Below are positions 51,134-59,646 of a DNA stretch of 64,000 bases, piece after piece. A model generated the notes under the pieces. That model worked only from the letters and a program-made list of their open reading frames with translations, was not told the DNA's origin and did not search any database. The translations under genes and the position numbers were made by a program. The stretch is from an uncultured Flavobacterium sp. GTDB taxonomy: Bacteria; Bacteroidota; Bacteroidia; Flavobacteriales; Flavobacteriaceae. The stretch spans positions 105,718-169,717 of the forward strand of contig CALTVC010000008.1 of NCBI GenBank assembly GCA_943912855.1. Direction: 5' to 3'. Numbering within the stretch: position 1 is the stretch's first letter; every line of letters begins with the position of its first letter.

Positions 51134-51165
51134 TTTAATGCTATAACACAAACCAAAACTTTATC

Positions 51166-52338
51166 ATGAAAAACGTGAAAATAGCCTTGTGCTCGCTAAT
51201 GGCCACCTCATTGCTTTTTAGCTGCAAGGAAGAAAAAAAAGAAGAACCAATGACCGAACAAACCGCTCCTGCTGCAACCAAGGCAGGTATCGAAAAGTCT
51301 GATTATGCCACTACAGCCGAAGGGGTAAAAATTGAAAAATACACCCTTACCAATGCTAACGGCATGAAGATGGAAGTAATCACCATGGGTGGTGACATCG
51401 TTTCGCTTACCGCTCCAGATAAGGATGGTAAGTTTGAAGATGTGGTACTAGGTTACACTTCACCTGATTTGTACCTTACGTCTAACCCGTACTTTTTTGG
51501 AGCTATCATTGGCCGTTACGGTAACCGTATAGCGCACGGTAAATTTAGCCTTGATGGCAAAGAATACCAGCTTCCGCTAAACGACGGACAAAACTCGCTG
51601 CACGGCGGTAAAGGCTTTGACAAAAGGGTATGGACTGCCGAGCCTGTAGAGGGCGATGCACCTTCTCTAAAACTAAGCTACACTGCTAAAGACGGTGAGG
51701 AAGGTTATCCGGGCAACCTGAAGGTAACCGTTACGTACGTGCTTACTAACGAAAATGCCCTTGAAATTAAATACGAGGCTGAAACCGATAAGAAAACTGT
51801 GGTTAACCTTACGCAGCACAGCTACTTTAACCTGAGCGGTAACTACAAGACCATCCTTGACCATGAGCTTGAAATTAAGGCAGATAAATTCCTTCCGGTA
51901 GATAAAACGCTTATTCCTACAGGCGAGCTTAAAGCAGTTGCGGGTACACCGTTTGACTTTACTACGGCTAAGGAAATTGGCAAGGACATTAATGCTAAAG
52001 ACGACCAGCTTGAAAAAGGCGGCGGCTTTGACCACTGCTGGGTATTTACAGACAGCAGCAAAAAGGTTAAGGAAGTGGCAAGCGTATACCACAAAGCATC
52101 AGGTCGTTATATGGAAGTATTTACCGATGAGCCTGCAGTGCAGTTCTACAGCGGTAACTTCATAGACGGTACCAAGCCAAGCAAGGCAGGCGGCAACTAC
52201 GAAAAACGTAGTGGTCTTTGCCTTGAAACACAGCACTACCCGGATTCGCCTAACCAGCCGAAATTCCCTACTACAGTGCTAAACCCGGGAGAGAAATACA
52301 GCTCTACCACCATTTACAAATTTTCTGCTAAGAAATAA
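51166..52338 (+). CDS. Aldose 1-epimerase (mutarotase) lipoprotein
   Basis: A 390-residue GalM-type mutarotase carried on a lipoprotein signal (MATSLLFSC, Cys near residue 20) and a Glu/Lys-rich linker. Active-site residues are seen in GRYGNRIAHGKF, NLTQHSYFNLSG (His), the catalytic Glu in CLETQHYPDSPNQP and GFDHCWVF (His/Asp). It interconverts the anomers of free aldoses; in this locus the likely sugar is L-arabinose in the periplasm. It precedes a strong terminator. Confidence 0.93.
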   Translation: MKNVKIALCSLMATSLLFSCKEEKKEEPMTEQTAPAATKAGIEKSDYATTAEGVKIEKYTLTNANGMKMEVITMGGDIVSLTAPDKDGKFEDVVLGYTSPDLYLTSNPYFFGAIIGRYGNRIAHGKFSLDGKEYQLPLNDGQNSLHGGKGFDKRVWTAEPVEGDAPSLKLSYTAKDGEEGYPGNLKVTVTYVLTNENALEIKYEAETDKKTVVNLTQHSYFNLSGNYKTILDHELEIKADKFLPVDKTLIPTGELKAVAGTPFDFTTAKEIGKDINAKDDQLEKGGGFDHCWVFTDSSKKVKEVASVYHKASGRYMEVFTDEPAVQFYSGNFIDGTKPSKAGGNYEKRSGLCLETQHYPDSPNQPKFPTTVLNPGEKYSSTTIYKFSAKK

Positions 52339-52401
52339 CAGCATTAAAAATAGTTTGTTAGGTTAGTTACAATAAGTTTGGGTTACTTATTTGCTAATGG
52401 T

Positions 52402-52437
52402 AAACCGGTTCCTGGCAGGGAACCGGTTTTTTTGTCT
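52402..52437 (+). terminator. Terminator of the arabinan operon
   Basis: An 11-bp stem AAACCGGTTCC/GGAACCGGTTT with a 6-base loop and a run of T residues, 64 bases after the galM-like stop. Confidence 0.9.
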
Positions 52438-52443
52438 TTTTTT

Positions 52444-52601
52444 GACACGAATTCCACAAATTTTTATTTCCACCCCGGCTTTCAGCCACCCTCCGAAGGA
52501 GGGGAATGCCACGCTGCTGTTCCGTTACTACAATTCCCCTCCTTCGGAGGGGTGCCCGCAGGGCGGGGTGGGATTTTTTCCTGACACGAATTACACGAAT
52601 T
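52444..52601. repeat. GC-rich palindromic element within ACACGAATT repeats
   Basis: Arms 52470-52506 and 52533-52573 are imperfect inverted repeats about 38 bp long. Each carries a strong hairpin of its own (CCCTCC-GAA-GGAGGG on the left, CCCCTCC-TTC-GGAGGGG on the right). The centre is 26 bases. The element is much richer in GC than its surroundings. It is flanked by direct copies of GACACGAATTnCACnAATT (52444-52463 and 52583-52601). It looks like a non-coding palindromic repeat or small MITE-like unit. Confidence 0.75.
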
Positions 52602-52642
52602 ATCGCGAAATGATTAGTTTTGATAATTAACCAATCTGGCAT

Positions 52643-53092
52643 ATGATTTCCGAAACGTTTATAGGTTGCATTTTTATATTGGCAACATTACCCGGCTTCT
52701 TTTTGTTTTTCAGGATAGTGTATTTCTATGCAATTAGTATAAACCGTTGGAAAATTACGGAGGGTATTGTTTTGGAATCTTCGACTCAGTATTATCAATC
52801 TGATGATACTAGAGATAATGATGGTTGGAAGCTTAGGATTGTTTATACTTATAAAATTGATGGGGCAGAGTTTCATTCAGAAAAATATTCCAAAAATATC
52901 GGCATACTGAAATCATTCAAGGATAGGGTAGATACTTCTGAAGCACCAAAAATAAATCAGAAGGTCGCTGTTTACTATAATCCAAAGAATCCTCAGGATG
53001 CAGTTTTAGACAATAAATTTGATTATACTAATTGCATAATTTTAATCATTTCTATTGTAGGAGTTTTGGTAGGATACAATCTGATTTCATAG
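52643..53092 (+). CDS. DUF3592 membrane protein
   Basis: A 149-residue protein with two membrane segments (about 5-30 and 128-147) around an extracytoplasmic beta domain of the DUF3592 type (WKLRIVYTYKIDGAEFHSEKY; VAVYYNPKNPQDAVL). The function is unknown. It has no tie to sugar use, yet stands inside the arabinose locus, next to a repeat element, and its codon and base use is more AT-rich than the neighbours. An insertion of this segment into the locus is possible. Confidence 0.85.
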   Translation: MISETFIGCIFILATLPGFFLFFRIVYFYAISINRWKITEGIVLESSTQYYQSDDTRDNDGWKLRIVYTYKIDGAEFHSEKYSKNIGILKSFKDRVDTSEAPKINQKVAVYYNPKNPQDAVLDNKFDYTNCIILIISIVGVLVGYNLIS

Positions 53093-53140
53093 AATCCTTT
53101 TTTGCTGTATTCACGAAATTTGTATCCAAAAAAACGCATA

Positions 53141-53162
53141 AAAAAACAGCCCCGGAGGGCTG
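53141..53162 (-). terminator. Terminator for the GH97 operon (minus strand)
   Basis: A 6-bp stem CAGCCC/GGGCTG with a 4-base loop; on the minus strand it is followed by six T residues. It lies 33 bases after the GH97 stop. Confidence 0.75.
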
Positions 53163-53194
53163 CCTTCATAATGGTAATCGATATTGGTTTACGT

Positions 53195-55129
53195 TTAAAA
53201 CTTCATGATAAAGCCACCGTATGGTTTTAGCGTTACCTTAGTTTTGCCCGGTTTCACGGCTGTTTTTTCAAACAGTTGTCCGTTACCGTCGGTTATTTTG
53301 TATCCATCCTTTGTAAGGAACGACAGGTCTATGCTAAGGTCTTTGGCTTTGTTTTCGCCGTTAATCCCAGTAATGAACCAGGTATCGCCCTTACGGCGTG
53401 CCATAACTACATCCTTACCCGGGAAACCTGCCAGTAGTTTGGTTTCGTCCCAAGCCACCGGAATGTCTTTAAGGTACTCCACAACATAATCAGGCATATG
53501 GCTCATACCTTGTGGTGTTTCGGCAAGGTGCTGTATGCCCGAAAGGAACAGGGTAGGGAGTGCCAACTCAAATGCGCTGGTGCTCCTGCGTTGTATGTTC
53601 GGGATTTCGTACAGTGCCATAGGCGTAAAGTCCATTGGGTCGTACAGGTTACGTGTAAATGGCAGCATAGCCATGTGCGATGGCGCTTCATCGGCTACCT
53701 TTTGTTCAAATGAAATAAACTCAAAACCTTTAATAGCCTCAGCCGTCATAAGGTTAGGGTAGGTGCGTTGCCATCCGCGTGGCAGGGTAGCCCCGTGGAA
53801 GTTAACCAGTATTTCGTGCTTTAATGCTGATTTCAGTATCTCATGGTAATAGGCAATCATGCTTTGACCATCACCCCCAAAGAAGTCGATTTTTACACCG
53901 GCAATACCTGTATCGTGTAGCCATTTAAATTCGCTTTCGCGACCTTCTGCCGTAAGGAATTTTCCTTTAGGGCCATACGGTACGGTATTCCAGTCGCCCG
54001 CAGAGTTGTACCAAAGGATCAGCTTTACGTTACGCTCTTTACCATAAGCTACAAGCTCCTTTATTTTGTCTATGCCTATACGTTTGTGCCAGTCGGCATC
54101 AATAAGGCAGTACGGCCACTGCATCTTTTGGGCATAGTCTATAAATTCCTTGGTAGTTTCATAATTAACCGAATTATCTTTCAGTATCGCCCAGCTCCAT
54201 GAAGAAATCCCCGGCTTTATGAAATCAGTATCGGTAGTTACTGCCTTATCGGCAAGGTCAGTACCCAGTGTAGATTCGGTTACCTCGTTAAGGCTACCTA
54301 TGGCAATCACGCGCCAAGGGCTAACCCACGGTGTTTTAGACTCCGGGTTTAGTGCAGCGTCTTTAGAAAAACGCTCTTTATCTTGTGGGAAAACCACTTT
54401 TATGGCACCCAGTTCCTTGTTATAATCCAGGTGGGTAGCGCAGTAATTACTGCCCAGCCCGGTTTCTGTAACGGCAAGCCAGGTGTCGCCCTCGTTAAAC
54501 AACGCCGGGTATACCCATCCCTGACCAATAGGGGAAGGGGTGTTTACAGGAACGCCCATTTGGTAATATTCTTCGTAAGAAGGGTTAGTATGTTCCCAGC
54601 CGGTTTTAGCTTCGCTCATAGGCTGTAACCAAGCCTTGGCTTCTTTTGTAAAGTTGAAGGTGGTCTTTTCTTCGGTAATGTATTTTACATCGCCCGAAGC
54701 ATCAGGGAAACTGTAGCGGAACGCCACACCGTTGTCTGACACGTTAAAGATAACGTCCATTTTTTCTCCTTTTTCGTTTTGAAAATGAACAGTCCTCTGA
54801 TTAGCGGTATAGGTAATATCCGTTTTCTTACCTTGTAGCATTTTATAGCTGTCATTTATTGGCTTGCCAAAATCTAAATCTGTTATTTTAAGGTTATTAA
54901 AGAAATCGGCATCTTTACGGATAATTCCTATAAACGAAGTGTCAATTACGTTTTTGTAATTATAGCTTACGGTATAGTAGGCGTGGTTGTGTTTGTCTAC
55001 TCCTACGCCAAGCAAAATTTTTCGATCAGGGCTTGGAGTAGTATTTGGTGCTAAACTTGCATACTTCATAGCCGGTCCGCATGAGGCTAATACCAGGGCA
55101 AGAGCAGCTACGCTAACGTACTTTTTCAT
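53195..55129 (-). CDS. GH97 glycoside hydrolase, retaining subgroup, lipoprotein
   Basis: A 644-residue GH97 protein with lipobox LALVLASC (Cys17). It has the N-terminal beta-sandwich, the catalytic barrel and a C-terminal beta domain. The stretch GVKIDFFGGDGQ carries an Asp at the position of the nucleophile in retaining GH97 alpha-galactosidases; inverting alpha-glucosidases of the SusB type lack it. Some retaining members also cleave beta-L-arabinopyranosides, which would fit an arabinose locus. The substrate is inference. Confidence 0.93.
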   Translation of the reverse strand: MKKYVSVAALALVLASCGPAMKYASLAPNTTPSPDRKILLGVGVDKHNHAYYTVSYNYKNVIDTSFIGIIRKDADFFNNLKITDLDFGKPINDSYKMLQGKKTDITYTANQRTVHFQNEKGEKMDVIFNVSDNGVAFRYSFPDASGDVKYITEEKTTFNFTKEAKAWLQPMSEAKTGWEHTNPSYEEYYQMGVPVNTPSPIGQGWVYPALFNEGDTWLAVTETGLGSNYCATHLDYNKELGAIKVVFPQDKERFSKDAALNPESKTPWVSPWRVIAIGSLNEVTESTLGTDLADKAVTTDTDFIKPGISSWSWAILKDNSVNYETTKEFIDYAQKMQWPYCLIDADWHKRIGIDKIKELVAYGKERNVKLILWYNSAGDWNTVPYGPKGKFLTAEGRESEFKWLHDTGIAGVKIDFFGGDGQSMIAYYHEILKSALKHEILVNFHGATLPRGWQRTYPNLMTAEAIKGFEFISFEQKVADEAPSHMAMLPFTRNLYDPMDFTPMALYEIPNIQRRSTSAFELALPTLFLSGIQHLAETPQGMSHMPDYVVEYLKDIPVAWDETKLLAGFPGKDVVMARRKGDTWFITGINGENKAKDLSIDLSFLTKDGYKITDGNGQLFEKTAVKPGKTKVTLKPYGGFIMKF

Positions 55130-55260
55130 AATTGTGTGTAAAGTGATTTTGATTAGTATTAAAACGTTTGCGTGAGTTTTGAAAAAAAAGCCACTTTAAA
55201 GAGTTTTTGGCTCAGTAAAATGGCTTTAGAGTTGAATTTAATAAATGGTTTTTCTGAACA

Positions 55261-56217
55261 TTATTTTTTACGTGCAATAACCTTTTGTACGGCTTTTACA
55301 ATGTGTTCAGCATCAAGGCCGTATTTGGTCATTAGCTGCGCAGGAGTTCCGCTTTCGCCGAAACTGTCGTTTACGGCTACGTACTCTTGTGGCACAGGAT
55401 TGTTTGTAGCAAGCAGTTGTGCTATGCTGTCGCCAAGACCGCCAAGGCGGTTGTGTTCTTCGGCAGTAACCACACAACCTGTTTTGGCTGCTGATTTAAG
55501 TACTGCCTCGGCATCAAGAGGCTTAATAGTATGGATGTTGATGATTTCTGCATCAATACCCAGTTCGGCAAGTTTTTCACCAGCCTGTATCGCTTCCCAT
55601 ACCAGGTGGCCTGTAGCGAAGATAGATACATCTGCACCTTCGTTTACCATCCATGCCTTACCGATTTCAAACTTTTGGTCCGGATCTGTAAAGATAGGCA
55701 CAACCGGACGACCGAAACGCAGGTATACAGGGCCCTCATGCTCTGCAATGGCTATGGTAGCGGCTTTAGTCTGGTTGTAATCACATGGGTTGATAACCGT
55801 CATACCCGGAAGCATCTTCATAAGTCCGATGTCTTCAAGGATTTGGTGTGTAGCGCCGTCTTCACCAAGAGTAAGACCCGCGTGAGAAGCACATATTTTT
55901 ACGTTCTTGTCTGAATAGGCTACAGACTGACGAATCTGGTCGTATACACGTCCGGTAGAAAAGTTGGCAAATGTTCCTGTAAACGGAATTTTACCACCTA
56001 TGGTAAGACCTGCAGCGATGCCAATCATGTTAGCTTCGGCAATACCCACCTGTATGAAACGCTCCGGGAACTCGTTAATAAAGTCCTGCATTTTTAGCGA
56101 GGCAACAAGGTCTGCACACAGTGCCACCACGTTTTCGTTTTTCCTGCCCGCTTCAAGCAATCCGGCTCCAAAGCCAGAGCGCGTATCTTTTGATTCTGTA
56201 TAGGTATATTTTTTCAT
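55261..56217 (-). CDS. Transketolase, C-terminal subunit
   Basis: A 318-residue protein holding the pyrimidine-binding and C-terminal domains of a split transketolase. It has TRSGFGAGLLEAGRK, the catalytic-site Glu in VGIAEANMIGIAAGL, FPERFIQVG and TAEEHNRLGGLGD. With the N-terminal subunit at 56316 it makes a heteromeric thiamine-diphosphate transketolase. In this operon it would process xylulose 5-phosphate from arabinose. A 98-base spacer with repeat arms separates the two. Confidence 0.95.
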   Translation of the reverse strand: MKKYTYTESKDTRSGFGAGLLEAGRKNENVVALCADLVASLKMQDFINEFPERFIQVGIAEANMIGIAAGLTIGGKIPFTGTFANFSTGRVYDQIRQSVAYSDKNVKICASHAGLTLGEDGATHQILEDIGLMKMLPGMTVINPCDYNQTKAATIAIAEHEGPVYLRFGRPVVPIFTDPDQKFEIGKAWMVNEGADVSIFATGHLVWEAIQAGEKLAELGIDAEIINIHTIKPLDAEAVLKSAAKTGCVVTAEEHNRLGGLGDSIAQLLATNNPVPQEYVAVNDSFGESGTPAQLMTKYGLDAEHIVKAVQKVIARKK

Positions 56218-56225
56218 TAGTTTTT

Positions 56226-56319
56226 CATTTAAGAATTTAATGATTGAAAGATTTAAAAATTCAGGATGTTGCCACCGCTATGAATCTTTCAATGTTTAAA
56301 TTTTCAATCTTTAAATTAA
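56226..56319. repeat. Inverted repeat arms (GATTGAAAGATTTAAA type) between transketolase genes
   Basis: Left arm 56226-56264 contains GATTGAAAGATTTAAAAATTC. The right arm 56281-56319, read in reverse complement, contains GATTGAAAATTTAAACATTG and ATTGAAAGATTC. The arms face each other about a 16-base centre without a terminator. It fills the spacer between two genes of one complex in one operon, unlike the blocks at 26902 and 33670 that separate convergent genes. Confidence 0.65.
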
Positions 56320-57167
56320 TAATCACCAAGTGTTTCCTCAAGTTGAACAAGAGCAGCTTCCAGCTGGGCGTCGTTTGGAGCGGCGCCGTGCCATTTGTGG
56401 CTGCCCATCATGTAGTCTACACCGTGGCCCATACCTGTTTTAAGCAGGATAACGATAGGTTTGCCCTGTCCGGTAAGTTCTTTAGCTTCGGCAAGTTTAG
56501 CCACGATAGTAGCCATGTCGTTACCTTCACATTCAAGAACTGTCCAGTCGAATGCAGCAAATTTAGCTTTAAGGTCGCCAAGAGAAAGTACCTGGCTGGT
56601 AGGACCGTCTATTTGCTGACCATTATAGTCTACTGCGCAGATAAGGTTATCTACACGGTTGTGCGGAGCAAACATAGCCGCTTCCCAGATTTGCCCTTCC
56701 TGAAGCTCGCCATCGCCAAACAGCGCGTAAACAAGTTTGTTATCGCCGTTTAGTTTTTTGGCAAGAGCCGCGCCTATGGCTACGCTCATACCCTGACCAA
56801 GAGAACCCGACGCAATGCGGATACCCGGTAGGTGCTCATGCGTGGTAGGGTGTCCCTGAAGCCTTGAATCAAGCTTACGGAATGTGGCAAGCTCGGCTTT
56901 GTCAAAGTAACCCGCATGAGCAAGTACGCTATAGAAAAGGGGAGAGATGTGTCCGTTAGAAAGGAAGAAAAGGTCTTCGTTTTTACCGTCCATATCAAAG
57001 CCTTCCTTGCGGTCCATGGCGTTAAAGTAAAGAGCAGTTACATAATCTGTACACCCCAGCGATCCGCCCGGGTGGCCGCTCTGGCAGCCGTGTACCATAC
57101 GTACAATATCTCTACGTACCTGGCTTGCTACAGCTTCAAGTTTTTTAATATCTGTTATCTTTTCCAT
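56316..57167 (-). CDS. Transketolase, N-terminal subunit
   Basis: A 283-residue thiamine-diphosphate-binding subunit. Motifs are MVHGCQSGHPGGSLGC (His and the substrate loop), GSLGQGMSVAIGAALA and the cofactor motif GDGELQEGQIWEAAMFAPHN. It transfers two-carbon ketol units from xylulose 5-phosphate to aldoses in the pentose phosphate pathway together with the C-terminal subunit. It is 6 bases after the transaldolase gene. Confidence 0.95.
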   Translation of the reverse strand: MEKITDIKKLEAVASQVRRDIVRMVHGCQSGHPGGSLGCTDYVTALYFNAMDRKEGFDMDGKNEDLFFLSNGHISPLFYSVLAHAGYFDKAELATFRKLDSRLQGHPTTHEHLPGIRIASGSLGQGMSVAIGAALAKKLNGDNKLVYALFGDGELQEGQIWEAAMFAPHNRVDNLICAVDYNGQQIDGPTSQVLSLGDLKAKFAAFDWTVLECEGNDMATIVAKLAEAKELTGQGKPIVILLKTGMGHGVDYMMGSHKWHGAAPNDAQLEAALVQLEETLGDY

Positions 57168-57173
57168 AAAGTA

Positions 57174-57839
57174 TTAAGCGTTTTTAGCAGCTGCAGCGGC
57201 GTGGTCTGCAAGGAATTGTGCAAGGCCGTTATCAGTCAGTGGGTGTTTTAGTAGCGATTCTATTGCGCTAAGCGGACCTGTAATAACATCAGCACCAAGT
57301 TTAGCACAGTTTACAATGTGCATAGTGTGACGTACAGATGCAGCAAGGATTTCCGTTTCGAAACCGTAGTTATCGTATATCTGGCGAATTTCATCTATCA
57401 GGTTAAGACCATCTGTAGAAATATCGTCAAGACGGCCTACAAATGGAGATACATACGTAGCACCTGCCTTAGCGGCAAGTAGCGCCTGACCGGCAGAGAA
57501 TACAAGAGTAACGTTAGTTTTAATGCCCTTGCTTGAAAAATATTTAGCAGCTTTAACGCCGTCTTTAATCATAGGTAGTTTTACCACAATGCGCTCGTGT
57601 AGTGCAGCAAGAGCTTCACCTTCGGCAATCATGCCTTCGTAGTCTGTAGCGATAACTTCGGCACTTACATCGCCATCGGTAATTTCGCAAATGGCTTTGT
57701 AGTGGTTAATAACATTTTCGTGGCCTGTAATGCCTTCCTTTGCCATAAGTGACGGGTTAGTAGTTACACCGTCCAGGATACCCATTTCATGAGCTTCCTT
57801 AATCTGGGCCAAATTAGCTGTGTCTATAAAAAACTTCAT
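57174..57839 (-). CDS. Transaldolase, FSA/TalC type
   Basis: A 221-residue short transaldolase/fructose-6-phosphate aldolase. The core has FIDTANLAQIKEA, DGVTTNPSLMAKEG, the Schiff-base Lys in IVVKLPMIKDG, NVTLVFSAGQALLAAKAGA and FVGRLDD. Both true transaldolases and FSA have this size, and the sequence alone does not decide. In a pathway operon with transketolase the transaldolase role (sedoheptulose 7-phosphate and glyceraldehyde 3-phosphate) is more likely. Confidence 0.93.
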   Translation of the reverse strand: MKFFIDTANLAQIKEAHEMGILDGVTTNPSLMAKEGITGHENVINHYKAICEITDGDVSAEVIATDYEGMIAEGEALAALHERIVVKLPMIKDGVKAAKYFSSKGIKTNVTLVFSAGQALLAAKAGATYVSPFVGRLDDISTDGLNLIDEIRQIYDNYGFETEILAASVRHTMHIVNCAKLGADVITGPLSAIESLLKHPLTDNGLAQFLADHAAAAAKNA

Positions 57840-57869
57840 ATTAAGTGTGAGTTTTAAGTTTGTTATTAA

Positions 57870-59576
57870 TTACCAGTATTTAACATACAGGGCTGTGAAA
57901 CATAGTAGGGTAAGCACAATAAGTGCAATGGTAGACGGCTCCAGCCTGAACATTTTTGTATCAACCTCAAAGGCTTTAACGTTAACTTTAGGTCCGGCAA
58001 GGCTCATTACTATCATAAGTAGCATAGTAAAGAAGAATGCCCAGCCCATACAGATAAGGAATGGAATTTCGTACACACCACCTGCATTTTTGTACGCAGT
58101 CCATAGTAGTGTTTCGTGACCGAATACATCTACTGCAAAGCTGTTGAAGAAGATGGAAAGCACAAAGCCCATAATTACACCCGCTACAGCAGCAGATCCT
58201 GTAGTACGTTTCCAGAACATACCCAGTAAGAACATGGCAAATACACCCGGGCTAAAGAAGCCTGTATATTTTTGAATGAAGGTAAATCCACCTTCGCCAC
58301 CTATGTTCAGGGCATCGTTCCAGGTAAGTAGTACAGAGAATACAATGGCAGCAAGTATGGCAAGACGCCCTACAATAACCAGTTTCTTTTCAGATGCATC
58401 TTTGTTGATGTAACGCTGGTAAATATCCAGTGTAAAGATGGTAGAGATACTGTTTGCCTTACCTGCAAGTGAAGCTACGATGGCTGCAGTAAGTGCCGCT
58501 ACTGATAGTCCTTTTAGTCCTGTAGGAAGGAAGGTAAGTATAGCCGAGTAAGCGTTATCTGCCTTGAAGGCTTCGCCTACACCCATTTCTGTTTGTAGTG
58601 CACCGTTTTTGTACAGTACGTAAGCTGCAATACCAGGAAGCATTACAATAACCGGCATGGCAAGCTTCATGAAACCTGCAAAAAGGATACCTGTACGTGC
58701 CGTTTTAAGGTCGGCACCAAGGGCACGTTGTGTAATGTATTGGTTACAACCCCAGTAGTTAAGGTTCACAATCCAGATACCTGCAAAATACATAGCTATG
58801 CCCGGAAGCATAAGGTATTTGTTAATGTCTGCCTGTGGCGAATCCTGTGTAGGTTTTTCTACCATCAGCCTGAAGTGTTCGGGAGAGTCCTGGATCATGG
58901 CTTTGAAACCTGCAATGGCATCTGCACCAAGACCAAAGTGTTCACCTACTTTAGTAAGCGCTATGTAGGTTGTAGCAAGACCGCCCACAACAAGCACCAC
59001 TACCTGAATTACGTCTGTAAAACCAATAACCTTCATACCACCCAGTGTGATTACCAAAGAGAATACCGCCATGGCTATTACAATAATGTGGAAGTACTCA
59101 GGCCCGGCAATACCGGCTATGGCTATAGCACCCAGGTACAATATGGAAGTAAGGTTTACAAATACGTAAAGGAACAGCCAAAACACTGCCATAATAAGAC
59201 TGGTAGTCTGGTTATAACGTGTTTCAAGGAACTGTGGCATGGTAGATATCTTGTTTTTAAGATACATAGGTATAAACCATATAGCCACTATAATCAGCGC
59301 TATTGCGGCAATCCACTCGTAAGCGGCAACCGCTACACCTACCACAAAACCGTTACCGCTCATACCTATGAACTGCTCGGCAGAAATGTTAGATGCTATT
59401 AGCGAAGCGCCAATGGCCCACCATGTAAGTGAGCCTTCGGCTAGGAAGAAGTCTTTAGAATCGGAAACGTTTTCCTCTTTGCTTTTCTTGTTTCGGTACA
59501 CCCAGTAGCCGTATCCTGAAACAAGTAAAAAATATACAATAAATATGACGTAGTCAATAGTAGCAAAATTGCCCAT
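57870..59576 (-). CDS. Sodium/sugar symporter (SSS family)
   Basis: A 568-residue SSS-family transporter with about 14 membrane helices. The family pattern GSLTWWAIGASLIASNISAEQFIGMSG is seen near residue 45 (motif ASNISAEQFIGMSG), like vSGLT, and KANSISTIFTLDIYQRY near 380. It imports a sugar with Na+, and the operon with araA points to L-arabinose. I start at ATG 59576 (MGNFATIDYVIF) because the longer frame adds an unlikely hydrophilic lead. Confidence 0.93.
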   Translation of the reverse strand: MGNFATIDYVIFIVYFLLVSGYGYWVYRNKKSKEENVSDSKDFFLAEGSLTWWAIGASLIASNISAEQFIGMSGNGFVVGVAVAAYEWIAAIALIIVAIWFIPMYLKNKISTMPQFLETRYNQTTSLIMAVFWLFLYVFVNLTSILYLGAIAIAGIAGPEYFHIIVIAMAVFSLVITLGGMKVIGFTDVIQVVVLVVGGLATTYIALTKVGEHFGLGADAIAGFKAMIQDSPEHFRLMVEKPTQDSPQADINKYLMLPGIAMYFAGIWIVNLNYWGCNQYITQRALGADLKTARTGILFAGFMKLAMPVIVMLPGIAAYVLYKNGALQTEMGVGEAFKADNAYSAILTFLPTGLKGLSVAALTAAIVASLAGKANSISTIFTLDIYQRYINKDASEKKLVIVGRLAILAAIVFSVLLTWNDALNIGGEGGFTFIQKYTGFFSPGVFAMFLLGMFWKRTTGSAAVAGVIMGFVLSIFFNSFAVDVFGHETLLWTAYKNAGGVYEIPFLICMGWAFFFTMLLMIVMSLAGPKVNVKAFEVDTKMFRLEPSTIALIVLTLLCFTALYVKYW

Positions 59577-59646
59577 AATTGTGTTTGTATTAAGGTTTGG
59601 ATAATAGCGGTGCCAAGATAGGCACATTATTGATTAATAGCAACAA

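Larger units (their letters stand above)
52339..52642. other. 304-base gap: terminator and nested repeats
   Basis: This intergenic stretch between galM-like and DUF3592 genes contains an intrinsic terminator (52402-52437) and then a GC-rich palindromic element inside two copies of a GACACGAATT repeat (52444-52601). Short open frames here are by-products of the palindrome. I see no gene in it. Confidence 0.8.

Noticed and set aside
52378..52630. Short overlapping frames with PPSEGG and PPSFGG repeats
   Set aside because: They are translations of the palindromic element. The repeated motifs come from the inverted CCTCCGAAGGAGG arms, not from a gene.
55172..55780. A 202-residue plus-strand frame
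   Set aside because: It lies opposite the transketolase C-terminal gene, which has clear family motifs. No promoter or recognisable domain supports the plus-strand frame.
58728..59402. A 224-residue plus-strand frame
   Set aside because: It is opposite the sodium/sugar symporter gene and is rich in His/Tyr/Lys, as expected for the antisense of hydrophobic codons.
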